In this document: positions 23,454 through 35,172 of the stretch, piece by piece
How the letters are laid out: each line of letters begins with the position of its first letter
How positions within the stretch are numbered: the stretch's first letter is position 1
From: Phallus indusiatus
Taxonomy: Eukaryota > Basidiomycota > Agaricomycetes > Phallales > Phallaceae
Length of the DNA stretch: 64,000 nt
Reading direction: 5' to 3'
Assembly (NCBI GenBank): GCA_027605045.1
Contig: JAQFWX010000074.1
Coordinates: 1 to 64,000, forward strand
Position numbers and translations under genes: made by a program
Notes under the pieces: generated by a model
What the model saw: only the letters and a program-made list of their open reading frames with translations
Database searches by the model: none
What the model was told of the DNA's origin: nothing

Positions 23454-25902
23454 ATGTTTAACACTGCTTCATTACCCTCTTTCACTACAGTCGCGCTAAT
23501 ATATATCGCTTATCTCGTAGGGAAGCTTATTTATCGCCTTGCCAGTCCGTTGCGATCTCCATTACGAACTCTACCCGGCCCTAAAAGTCCGAGTTTTATC
23601 TGGGGACAACTAAAAGGCATATATAAAAGTGGTCCATCCGAAATTCATTTGAAATGGGCGTACGAGCATGGCCCTACTATTGTGAGCTAACTACGTATTT
23701 ACGTTTTGGCATTATTTTAATCAATAAATTAATAGGCCTACCAAGCATTATTCGGAGTTAGTCACCGTCTCGTTTATCTCGACCTTCAAAAAGCAAACCC
23801 TGATTGTCTTTTAGCGTTATCGCTTAATGACTATGGATCCCAAGGCCCTAACATATATTCTTAATCATTCTTATGATTTTCCTAAACCGGATGAAGTTCG
23901 TGAGAACGTGGCAGAATTGTTTGGTGAAGGCAAGTGTCCTAATGTTCGTGTATAGCGTAATTTTTATTAACCTAGATACTACATAGGGCTTCTTTTTGCC
24001 GAAGGTTAGTATCAGTTTAATCATCCTTCAACTCTCTCAACGATTGTCGGCTAGGTGATGCTCATAAACGACAGGTAAAAGTCCAAATATTCAAACCTTG
24101 TTTATTGACTCATGGGATTTCATAGCGGCGTGTAATGGTTCGTCGTTAAGGCTCCAGGTCTCTCCCGAAATGTCACTAACTTCATACTAGAACCCATCTT
24201 TTGCGCGTCCTTATATACGTGAATTGACCGAAATATTCCACGAGAAATCTGCTCAAGTAAGCGAAAGAAATACTATCCTTTTATTTTTGAGAGTTGAACT
24301 GAGTTATTCAGCTTCGGGATATTCTTTTCGTGCAGATACAAAACACCAAGCCTGGCGACACATTCGTGACCAACATCTGCCCATGGTCTAACAAACTCGC
24401 ATTAGATGTGATTGGACTAGCAGGCATGTGTGATATTCCCCTATAGTTACGAGATACATTTATAATTTGATCATTCAGGCTTCGGTTATAAATTTGAGGC
24501 CCTGAATGTTCAGGGAACTCAAAATGAGCTCAATACTGCATTCGCAAATGTCATGAAAGAAGCCCAAAGTCCCAGTGTATTCGGTATTTTAAGAGTATTT
24601 GTTCCAATTTTGCGCAAAATTGTACGCTTTTCTCAACTTTCCCCTCAAACAATTCGCTTACTTGTCCTTGAAAGCCTACTCGACGTACGCGTAGAGTTGC
24701 CAAATCATTTCAAGTGATGACTCGTATTGGCTTGGATCTTATACGCTCACGGAAAGAGGTGATTTTACATGGTCAAGGTCGCGTCGATAAGGAAGGCACC
24801 CCCAATGAAATTGAAAAGAATTCAATTTCCGGAAGGGACCTCCTGAGCCGCCTGCTCGCTGCCAACATGGTGACTGATCTTCCTGAAAGTCACCGATTAT
24901 CAGACAATGATTTGTTCTCCCGTATGATTTCAGCCCGTCGTATCATCACGCTTTTTTCTGATCTCCTAGTCTAGAAATACCCACTTTTCTTACTGCCGGA
25001 CATGAAACAGTTGCCGCAGCAGTAGCATGGACTCTCTTTGCTCTTAGTCAAGACCTTTCAATTCAAAACAAACTTCGAGAAGAGCTTTTATCCGTGAAGA
25101 CTGAAACCCCTTCCATGGATGAGCTTAACTCTCTGCCTTATTTCGAGTGTGTCGTCCGAGAGACAATGCGATTGCATTCACCTGTTTCGGGCACCACAAG
25201 AGTTTCAGCAAAGGATGATCTGATTCCACTTGAAAAACCTTATAAAGATAAAAATGGAATTTTACGGCATGAAATTCCGTTAGTTTTGTTATATTTATAT
25301 TGGATTTCGTGCATGACATTAAATGTGCTTTTTAATTCTTCTTTTTATATAGTATCAGCAAAGGAGGTGAGTGGTTTAGTATTGGTTTTCCTCATGATCA
25401 AATCTTTGAGCTGAATTTTTAGATTCGATATTCATACCCATTCTTGCGCTGAACGTTCATAAAGATATATGGGGTGATGACGCATTAGAATTTAGGTAAA
25501 ATTTCAAACAAATGTTCCACTAGATGCACTTGACCGAGCTTCTTTTAAGACCGGACAGGTGGGCTGAGCAACCAGAGAAAATTCATGATTTCCCTGGTAT
25601 TTACGCAAACATGCTGACGTTTCTTGCGGGACCAAGGTGAAAGAAAAAAAGTTCCATTGACGTTGTTTTTATAACTAACTCTGGACGTAATCTATTGCAG
25701 AGCCTGCATTGGATATAGATTTGCCCTTGTTGAACTGAAATGTATCCTGTTCGCCCTTTTGAGGTCCTTCCAGTTTGAGCTCGCCGTACCGGTGGAAGAA
25801 ATTATGAAGAGATCCGTCTTGGTTACACGGCCAGTTCTTAAGAGTGCTCCCAAAGACGGAGCACAGTTGCCTTTGAAAATCATTCATTGGAGGCCCGAAT
25901 AA
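23454..25902 (+). CDS. Cytochrome P450 monooxygenase
   Basis: This is a microsomal heme monooxygenase of about 550 residues in 15 exons. It has an N-terminal membrane segment ([19 protein letters not shown]), a Pro hinge ([10 protein letters not shown]), the I-helix [12 protein letters not shown], the K-helix [13 protein letters not shown] (ExxR), the PERF-type motif FRPDRW, and the heme loop FLAGPRACIG with the cysteine ligand. It ends [11 protein letters not shown]. Frame is maintained only if introns 23930-23986 (donor GCAAGT) and 24424-24478 (donor GCATGT) are GC-AG. All motifs are intact, so I call it functional. It sits between GNAT-1 and GNAT-2 on the same strand. The P450 family number and substrate cannot be set by eye. 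Confidence 0.9.
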
Positions 25903-26268
25903 AGACGTGTATCAGGTGTTGTTATTGGAGGATTTCTATAACTATATTTATGGCCTTTATATCATTAATCCTGGCTTTTTGTGCTTTGCAGTCAACTGCA
26001 TATTAGTTAATGAATAAATGTTGCCCCGGTTAATCATGTGACGTATTTTGAAATAGATAGGACCGTGTCTCTCGAAAGAAGGGAGCTTTATCTATAATTT
26101 TATAATGCATTCGGCAAAACTCTTGCTCGACTTCAAAGAAAATAGTTTGAGGTTACATCGCTTCCTTTTGATTTTTCGATGTCGTTTAACGACCACGGCC
26201 ACAAATAGCCGGTTTCACTTGTGTCCTTTTTTTGCCAAGTGAAACAGAAAGCTTTCCAACGATTACTA
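25903..26268. other. Intergenic between P450 and GNAT-2
   Basis: No gene is seen. The frame open from 26221 starts with GTG; the first ATG of GNAT-2 is at 26269. Confidence 0.5.
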
Positions 26269-27068
26269 ATGACCACGAAGCCTGTTGTGCACATATCACC
26301 CGCCACACTCCGTGATGTATCTGCCATATCACGAATATGTCTCCGAGCTTTTGCAGACAGCCCACGCCTACCGTTCTTGGCGCCTCAATACGTTGGTCTG
26401 TCTGAGGATGAGCTTCTCCGAGTTGGCCTCCCTTCCGAATCTGCTGATCTTAGACGACGTTTTGTGGGTCCAAATATCAATTTGAAAGCAAGCATATCAA
26501 CTACAAACGAACTCGGAAAACCCGTCGAAACTATCGTAGGATATGCCTACTGGGTACCCCCTGATCATGACGGTCCGCGGAGACGCTCATTCTGGGAATG
26601 GTTTTTGTCGACTATCGTTTTTCCTCTCTGTGATTATCTTAAGAAGACCACTCCCACCCCAGAAGGTGCATTATCCTATTACGGAATGGCGGAGGAACAA
26701 TATCAACAAGTCTTCAACAAAGGCGGAGTAATGGATGGTCGTAAACATTGGTACCTCCGTCTAACGTGTGTTGATCCCTCTTGGCAAGGTCAGGGAATCG
26801 GAAGCGCACTTCTCGAATGGGGATTTGAGAAGGCTAGACAATCTAGCTCCGTGATTTATTTGGAGTCGAGGTAAGTGTTCTTTTGAGAGACTATACATAT
26901 GTATTCAAAACAGCTGAACGAAATAACAGTCCAATGGCTTTGCCCATATATCGAAAGAAAGGATTTCAAATAGTATCACTCCTGCCTCGCGAAATTCGCG
27001 GTATTCACGTTGAGGCCCCGGGAATGATTTGGGAATCGCGACCTGGAGCTAAATTAAAATTAAAATGA
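26269..27068 (+). CDS. GNAT-2: GNAT-family N-acetyltransferase
   Basis: The exons 26269-26870 and 26930-27068 give 246 residues. The start MTTKPVVHISPATLRDVSAI aligns with the N-terminus of GNAT-1. Motif A is CVDPSWQGQGIGSALLEWGF. The insertion FWEWFLSTIVFP is present, and the intron after YLES matches that of GNAT-1 and GNAT-3. The last exon reads PMALPIYRKKGFQIVSLLPR and ends in a lysine-rich tail. It is a tandem paralogue with the catalytic core intact; the substrate is unknown. Confidence 0.88.
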
Positions 27069-27360
27069 TCCGTTAAGTTCAATATGAGAGATTGCTTGGT
27101 ATTGTGCCGTTTAGTTATATAGTATTATGAATTGAATATTTTGAACAATAGTATGATTGAGACGATGATGAAGCGCTTGTGGCCACTTTGGGATCACATG
27201 GGACCCGGCTGAATTGACTCACGGCGGTTCCGACTGGGTATCTTTGAGCAATTACTTCAATCTCCAGACTAAAGAAAGCCTCAGCGACGAATTCTGCATA
27301 TACAGTGAGTGTCGTTTTGTATATTCAACATATCATGACCGTCAGTACTTGTAGATCAAA

Positions 27361-28167
27361 ATGTCCCTCGGAACTGAAAAGCCTAAGAAGTCTCAAATTA
27401 GACAAATCACTATCTCTCCTTCAACTCTCAAAGATGCCTCCCATTTGAGCAGGATCTATCTCAGAGCCTTTGAACACGGTCCAAATAGATCCATTTTTCT
27501 CCCCCAATATGATGGACTATTTGGCGAATCTTATCTTCAAATGGCACAACCGTCCGAGACAAGGAAATTCAAAACGGACATTGTCGGGACAGATATTGTT
27601 ATGAAAGCCACGATCCAATTCGAAGATAGCCAAGGGAGGCTAGTTGAGAGTGTTGCCGGATTTGGTCGTTGGACAGCACCGGACGGTCCGCGTAAACGTA
27701 CTTTATGGGAATGGATTTTGTCGACGATCATTTATCCTCTCTATAACTTCGTCAGCCCTCTTCAAGAATTCCCGGACACAACAAAAAAGATAGTCAAAGA
27801 AATATTCGAATATCAACTAAACGGAACCTTTGGTCCCGGCGGAGAGGCTCATAATCGGCGGTACTGGTACCTCCACATGGTCTGTGTTGATCCGGATTGG
27901 CAAGGTTATGGAGTCGGGAGTGCATTATTAAAGTGGTCCTTCAATAAGGCGACCGAGTCAAACTCGGTTGTTTATCTAGAATCTAGGTAAATTTCCCTCC
28001 CCCTGTATCGAAGATGGTGATCTAAACCGATATTTAGTCCTATGGGTTTACCTGTCTACTTGGCCAAAGGTTTTCGGATATCAAGCTCTTTGACTAGAGA
28101 AATCAATGGTATAGAGTTGTATATACCTGGTATGATATGGGAACCGACTTTGGGAAAGGTTCAATAG
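27361..28167 (+). CDS. GNAT-3: GNAT-family N-acetyltransferase
   Basis: The exons 27361-27986 and 28038-28167 give 251 residues. It starts MSLGTEKPKKSQIRQITISP. Motif A is CVDPDWQGYGVGSALLKWSF, and the shared insertion is LWEWILSTIIYP. It is the most divergent of the three in the middle part (EFPDTTKKIVKEIFEYQL). Intron position and phase match the other two. The order GNAT-1, P450, GNAT-2, GNAT-3 on one strand suggests local duplication and possibly a shared pathway. Confidence 0.87.
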
Positions 28168-28848
28168 GAAATACTAGTAGTCGCATTACTTAAATGTTAT
28201 GATGATGGTGGAACGAGCTCAAGCGTTTGGCAAAAAGGGTCTGCCTTCGGATTGTTATTCATACAAATTGGAACCATTTTTCCAAAAAAAAAAAATAAGA
28301 TGAATCATTGCAACATCTTAATTAAAGATACGTACATTGTCTACGGAAGCAAAGAGACAACGAACTTTACCTGAATTACAAAGAATCATGCGAAGCCTTG
28401 CGCCTCGCAAGATTTAAAGTGAAAGAGAGATGATACATAGGCATAAGTGCAAATTGCATCCGATTTGGGTGTAGAATGGGCATGCAAACGAAATCTTGAC
28501 TCTTCTTTTCTTGTATAGAAAGTTTGAAAAAATCGAAAATAAATAAGTTTGCTTAGTAAAATGTTTTAGTCTAATAAAATCAGTGAGTATGACATGTCAA
28601 AATAGCGGGAGATACATACATATTTATGTGGATGTAAGCGAGGGAATGCTTGAGTCGTGTTGGTTTATAGGTTTTGCGCTTTTTTTTTTGAAATTTTTAA
28701 ACACAGGCCTGGCGACCGTCACAATAAATAGTTGTCCGTAGGGAGTAGGGTGCATAGAGTCATTAGCTATCTATTCTGAGAAAAAATTAGAATTAATCAA
28801 CCATTTGGGAAGAGGCTAGGATCTTACAGAGTATACATATATACATCC
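28168..28848. other. Intergenic after GNAT-3
   Basis: No gene is recognised. The stretch is AT-rich, with an A run near 28286-28296. It separates converging genes and so holds two 3' flanks. Confidence 0.5.
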
Positions 28849-29808
28849 TTAATCATCGGTATCCTCATGTCTCTCACTTATGTCCACGCTTTTGCCTTTA
28901 CCTTTACCCTTGGCATTTGCAAGGGCCAAACGACGTGAAGAGCGTCTGGGAGTATGGTATGGAGTGACGCTGCGGAACCGAACGCGAACAGCAGAAGGTG
29001 TGTTAGACCGTGAGGACGGTATAGAACTAGGAATATTGACACGACCATCAGGGGTGCGAATGAGGTGGTGTCTTCTAATTATCTGACGTAGAACGAAGGG
29101 ATGGCTTTGATCTCCAGGAGAATTGGCCGAAGAAGGATTACCATTCGAAGCAGGCGTAGGAGGTGGAGTCGAGAACAGGGGCCCCTCGAAATATTGAAGC
29201 ACGTCCATCGTAATATCTTCTTCCGTTTCTCTTGGTCTCGGTGCGGGAGAAGAGGCAGCGGGTGAAGCCGAATGTGAGACTCGCCTTGAGGGTTGCGTCA
29301 GGACAAACGGTGATCCTAGAATATACGGCGAGGACTCTGAAGACATTGGTAATCTCGAGCGATTCACTGTGTTTCCTGGTGCTGCACGAGATGTGAAAGA
29401 AGACGATGGATTACTTTGGGCCGACGTGGAAGGTTGTAACTGAGGAATATCGACGGCGACAGGATCGAAGGACGAAAAGAAAGCTTGAATCGCCCTCAAC
29501 GAGGCTCGCAAAGTTTCGGCTTGTCGACGATGCTCGGCCACATGTTGATCCATGAAAGCAATGGACTCGCGAAAGAACTGATCGATAGATGACGAAGACT
29601 CCGACAGTTCCAAAATCCGTGGTGAAAAAAAGTCCTCGGATGACAGATCAGCTTGAAACGCCACTACCGTTGCAGTTAAGGCGCGTCGAAATCTTTCCAT
29701 GATGGGAGTCTGCTGCGTAGAGCCAAGCTCATATTCGGACGTGGCGCCAGGCTGCTCTTCTTCAACTGTTGGTCCTTCGTTACTTGTCATAAGGTTGGTG
29801 TCGTTCAT
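28849..29808 (-). CDS. Unknown intronless Ser/Pro-rich protein
   Basis: This is a single open frame of 319 residues starting MNDTNLMTSNEGPTVEEEQP. I do not recognise a family. Residues 35-115 look helical (MERFRRALTATVVAFQADL, then a segment ending AIQAFFSSF). The rest is Ser/Pro-rich and ends in a basic patch, RRSSRRLALANAKGKGKGKS, that could act as a nuclear localisation signal. It is the only long intronless gene in a window rich in introns. Codon-level regularity and length favour a real gene, but expression is unproven. Confidence 0.6.
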   Translation of the reverse strand: MNDTNLMTSNEGPTVEEEQPGATSEYELGSTQQTPIMERFRRALTATVVAFQADLSSEDFFSPRILELSESSSSIDQFFRESIAFMDQHVAEHRRQAETLRASLRAIQAFFSSFDPVAVDIPQLQPSTSAQSNPSSSFTSRAAPGNTVNRSRLPMSSESSPYILGSPFVLTQPSRRVSHSASPAASSPAPRPRETEEDITMDVLQYFEGPLFSTPPPTPASNGNPSSANSPGDQSHPFVLRQIIRRHHLIRTPDGRVNIPSSIPSSRSNTPSAVRVRFRSVTPYHTPRRSSRRLALANAKGKGKGKSVDISERHEDTDD

Positions 29809-32800
29809 TGAGGGATGATATTAAAAAGAAAATGTGCATAGAAAGCGTGCTGTCCCCATATTTATCTGGCGAGGTGGTCATAAAAAAGGATAAAAGGACC
29901 CAATTAGGATGTACGGCAACAGCAAACGCTGACCGCGGGCGCCAACGTCGATGTCTTTTTCGGGCCTGTCTGGCACATGCCAGAATAATGTCTGAGATCT
30001 TCAACACGTCGACATATGTTGTCGGTTTGCCAATAGTTGCCTATGTCCACGCCAAAGTTCAGTGTCATCTGTATCTCTATTCGCGATCAACGACAGCGGT
30101 CACCCACATTATTTTGCGTCTGTCCATTTGTTCTATTATGATCCCACGAGTTTTATTGTGCATGCACAAATTACTCGAGCTTTTTGTGAACGGTGTTCAT
30201 AAGCGAGGAGCGTTATTAAAGAAGTCTTGTATGATGCAATTGAACTCAGTTCGGACGTAATCATGACCATCAATAGGTTGAATTACCCACCTGTGGCCTA
30301 GTCCCTAGCCAGCCCTACTAGTAGTCTCAGATATTTCTCATTGCGTTCAGAGCATGCGGACTTTGTGATATGCAGATCGATATTGTGCATGACTATCAAC
30401 GCCATCTAGGATAGAAGCCCAGGATGCGTTCCGGCGCAGACTTCCCGTTGACTCTACAAGTACTTATGCGTCAGTCCGTGAATAATTGACTTCGAACCTA
30501 CCGTCAGAGATATCCAAAGTGCTCGTCTATATCTGTCCGAAAGCAGGTGATCCTCCAAAATCTACTTCACGTCGCCGTATATTGAGACACAAAAGCATTA
30601 GATAAGGAACCATGACCCAATAACACTCGAAAGACGTCGGTTGCGTGTGAGATAGGTTGAGCGTGAAGCTGATTAAGCTGTTTCAAACTGATTGCTATTG
30701 ATAGATCATAAACACAATGAATAGGGTCTTGAACATTAGCTGCCTCTTCTTCTTGTGTTGTTTGGTATGAAGTGCTCTTTCTCCAATGCCAAGTACGCGT
30801 CCAATTGTGATATGTTGGAGCCCCAACACGGCTCTCCGCATGAGACCGCTCAGATCCTATACGATTGAGAGACGTATACTCGTTCCTAAACTCTTGTTAT
30901 ATCGTGACCCAGAGACCAATCAACCATATTCAGCCATGAAATAAATGATGTGAGTCCATTGGTCAACCACTTCTCCAATTTCCCTCGAAACGAAAGCTCG
31001 AAGGTGCACAGTAGCAGCGTTACGTTGTAACCGTTGTGAAGCGTGCTAGAGCCAGCAAAATTTCTGGAACAGTGCAAGAGTTAAGACAAGTTTGGGATGC
31101 TTTTGGACAGGAAAGAACCACAGTGCCAGGACGGCAGACTTGTATCAATGTTAGTCTGTCCCATAATACCATGCCCCTCAGTTGTGATTCTTAGAGACTG
31201 AGAGTATAACATGACGTCAAAGATAAACATAGTATAACCGAGGTATGCTCACGTACTGTGCACCGGAGTCAACTAAAAAGCGAGCCTTGTATAGGACAAG
31301 GTTCAAGTTCGTACACCCGAAGAGAAGTAGAAGCACTAGTGAATTGTTTTGGCGATAGGTATTGATAATATAGAAGCAAGTCGTCATTATGGCCTGGTTT
31401 TCGCACTGATATCGACAGGATACGACAGCGCCAGGCTGAACCTATAGTCCGTGATGATTGGCTCCCGAACAGCCCTGGCACTGAGTTGTCGTCTCCGTTC
31501 CCTCAATACGTTCCAAAATTAAAAACGCAGACCAGTAATGCTTTCAGCTTCTCCTCTGCCTGTTTGTGCATGAACTTAAGATTGAATCAAGTCGGAAAAA
31601 GTGTGAAATGGCTGAAAAGAGGAGTCCGAAGTGGTTACGTAACCGTTACCACCTTGATTAGGTAATTGAGCCTTCTCTTCTGCTTCTGCTGCTAGTGCTA
31701 GTTCTATCCAACAATGTCTGATAGCTCAATCAACGTATCGGATATCAACCCTTCGGAATAGACTAGTATTTGATTTGCTAGAAGGTATTGTTTAAGGACT
31801 AGCAGCGTAAGAAACTATGCAATGGCCAATGTAATAGCCGGCAAACTTCTCCCGCCAAGATACTCCGACGACATTGTACGCTCAAAGTTTGAAGATGACA
31901 GGTCAAGAGATGAGCGTGTATATGAACCAATTGAACTGGTTATGGCATGCACGATGTTCAATCAAGGAGTCGCGGTTGTAAACGTCCAAAACATACCAAA
32001 CAAACTCCATACACGGCTCACGGGTGCTTGAGATTGTTCAGTTCCATCCCAACGCTTTATTTCATTATTAAAATTGACGTCAGCTCATCGTTTTTCATAA
32101 TTGATTTGACAGACAACGGGAGAAATTGGTTCCTAAAGATGATACTGGAGAAAAGATTATCACCATCGTTTTGACATCAGGTATATCATTATTACTATCC
32201 TAAGAAAGGTTACTAAAGCTTGGGCACCGCTGGCATAGCGAACAGCTGACTCTGTTCTTCCAGATTGGATAAGAGAAAAGGCCGGTCCACGCGGTAATCA
32301 ATTAAAATTATAGCTTGGAGCTATACTTTCGGGGTACTATGGAGTTTGATTGATTTATTGCTGTAGGTTTCAACTGCCCCCTCCTCGTGTTACGATTAAA
32401 ATAGCAACTAGGTCTCTTTGTCTCAGACAAGACAAGGTTTCTGGCTTCAGCGTTCTTACGTGGAAATAGTAGCAAACTTAATACTCTGATATCCAACACT
32501 AGGTTTCGCTCCACGAGGTGACAGCCAGGCTCTATCGTAACAAAATATTTGCTCTTTGATCAATACGGTGAATTGGGGCAATCAATTACAAAGCTGACAT
32601 TGCCAGACCGGTGAAACTGGCTTCGAGAATAAGAATACCTCGTGAGATTTTTGTTTTGCAAAAAGTTAGGTCGAAGTCATATGGTTGATGGCGAGCAATA
32701 TAATCACATCTTAGGACGTTTAATTTAAGGAATGGTAGTGGCAAGATAGAGCGAAGGTTTCAAAAAGACCATTTATTATCGGAAAACGGGACGAATCTTG

Positions 32801-35172
32801 TGTTTTTAATGACCAGTAAGTATGTCTCGCTTATTCCTATAATTTGACTAAGAAAAGATTAGGGGAAGTGGTTGGAGCATGAAACGCAAAGTCTGGCACT
32901 ACCAGATAGTGGGCCTCTGAGGAAGCCAATAAGCGATGTACTTATGACTCGGGAAATTTTTCTTCTTCTTAGAGGTCCAAATTTCATGTGCCTCAGTAAT
33001 CCCACGAGTAGGCCGATTAAGCCAACTGGCCCCTTTATCGTAATTGTTACACCGTTAGCATATATAAACTTAACGCGAAACCAAATGACCGACTCAACAA
33101 CCTCCATTCTTTTTCTTCCACTTTCCTTAATTCTTTATTCTCTCTTTTTCGGGGCATTTTACCTTGTAGGAGATATCAGCTGGATTGGCATCAGAGCGAG
33201 CAACGTTGTGGACGGCTCGGGGATCTGGGTCCAGCACATAACCTGTGTTCGAACTCAGGCACCCGATACATAGTCAAAAGTTGCTCATTGACTAAGCCAG
33301 AGTCTTGCGGGAGACTTGTGATCGTTATCGTTCACCTGGTTCAATGTGTCGTTTCACTATTGAGTTGAACGCAAGGCGGCAGTAACGAGATACCATAAAG
33401 TGTCTCTCTGTCTTTATTCACGTAGAAATTGAAATCAACTTTGGAAAAAGCGTAGGGACGGGATTCCCTTTTCTGATTGACATTAAGGAGTACAATGACA
33501 CTGAATTCAAGTTCTTAAGACGTGAGAATAGAAACGTTTGACGTTCAGACTTGTTAAGGTTCTTTCTCAGAAGTCCGGTAGAATATAGTTGCTTTTCAGA
33601 AAAAGGAAAGCGCGCCTACAGAAACAAAAACAGGATGGACGCTGTCTACTAACCCGGGCTCCTATCTAATCAATCTAACCGGCGGCGAAACTTGGACCTG
33701 AAAACGTGGCATAAATTCTTTGAGAGTTATAGGATTGGATGAGGGGCACTATTGTGAAAGTTTTCTGAGTCATGAAACTCGAGAAAAAGAATAAAAAAAG
33801 GTGAACGACCGATATTAAACTTATTATGTCCGATTAGCCCCGTAATTCAGTTTGACAGCCTGAGTAATAAATATATATCGTCGGCGTGTTCAGGTGACCT
33901 TCTAAAAAGAATATGAAAAAACCACTTGACACCAACGCTTAAGGAATTGCACCGAGGTATGGCCATAGTTTTCCTTTTTCTATTGTATAAGTTTAATTAG
34001 TTTCGGAGGCCGCATTCAGCTACAAAATATTTGTGAGTACCAAGCAATAACGAGAAGGCATACATCCAGTCTCAGTGATTCAGCTGTAATAACATTGAGG
34101 GACTTGAGGCCTTGAGGCTTCTATGATAGAAGATGGTTTCGCCAGCGCCTCCACAATCATTCGATGAGTACCCCCAGGGTGCTTTCTATTATTACTCGGT
34201 TGTAAATCTCAAGCATCGGGGTATTGTATCTTGCCGTTTGGATACACATCTGTGGGTTGGGTTAAGGTTTACACCATTGACTTGACTCGTAAAGCGTGAA
34301 GCCTCGTACAGGGTCTCATGACGTTGTTTTGCGAGTGGCTGAGTCGCTACGTAATTTGATGCTGCGCGTAACCACAAAGAATATTGACCAATAAATAATC
34401 ATTATTTATTTGTTTCGCCAATGCATGTCAAAGTGTGGCGCATCTTGGGCGTGTAACTTTGGACAAGTTTCGGGTTCGATTCGTTCCAACAATTTGTCTG
34501 GTGAATAATAATATCATGACACAATACCTACAAATAATGATGAATCACTCACAGTGGAAATAAAATAACCGAAAAGGAATCACATATGTCCAAATAGAAC
34601 ATACAGATCGTGTCATATCAGAGTTAAAATAAAATTTGACTTTCTTCGTCGACGCCGGCCACTTTCAGAATCATTTCACACGACTTTCCGAAGACAGAGT
34701 AAGACTGCGACCCATTTTTTTAACCCAATTTACGATAAGCGAAAGTGAGTCATACCTTTAACAAAAATAATAAATGGCACTCATGGCTAAAGTATATTGC
34801 GACACGAAGATCAGGACAAAAGCACCAGACCAGCGCCTCTCATCTCAGATTTGGGCTGTCGGCTCGGGATCGGACCGTGACTGACAGGTGAATTCAAACA
34901 AATTGCGACTTCCGCGACAGCCTAAAATGTCCCGAAATTCAACGACATCTTTATATTTTTCATACTAAACATGTAAATAACAAATTGTAACAAACAAAGA
35001 GAAAAAAGAACAGCTGCTGCATACAATTCATTTTCAAAGAACACCAAGATTCGACAGAACTTCCATACACCATTCACTTACAATTACAGAGATATTGAGT
35101 CAAATCCACCTTCCTTTCCTTCCTTCCCTGAGAAGCTTTGTTTCAAAGATATTAACCAAGAAATTTCACCAT
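29809..35172. other. 5.4 kb gene-poor region with faint retroelement traces
   Basis: No intact gene was found on either strand. The frames at 29808-30260, 32872-33273 and elsewhere are short and unrelated to families I know. On the minus strand at about 31256-31289 the translation reads KARFLVDSGAQ, resembling a retroelement aspartic protease active site. At about 33184-33197 ATTGGCATCAGAGC resembles a primer-binding site, preceded by a TATATAAA-type box (about 33060) and a T/C-rich run. These are weak signs of decayed LTR elements. Confidence 0.4.

Noticed and set aside
33170..33270. Possible tRNA or SINE with A-box-like and B-box-like sequences
   Set aside because: The acceptor ends do not pair. 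The same bases fit a primer-binding site equally well, so no RNA gene is called.
34473..34483. GGTTCGATTCG, like a tRNA B box
   Set aside because: No cloverleaf with a pairing acceptor or anticodon stem can be built around it.
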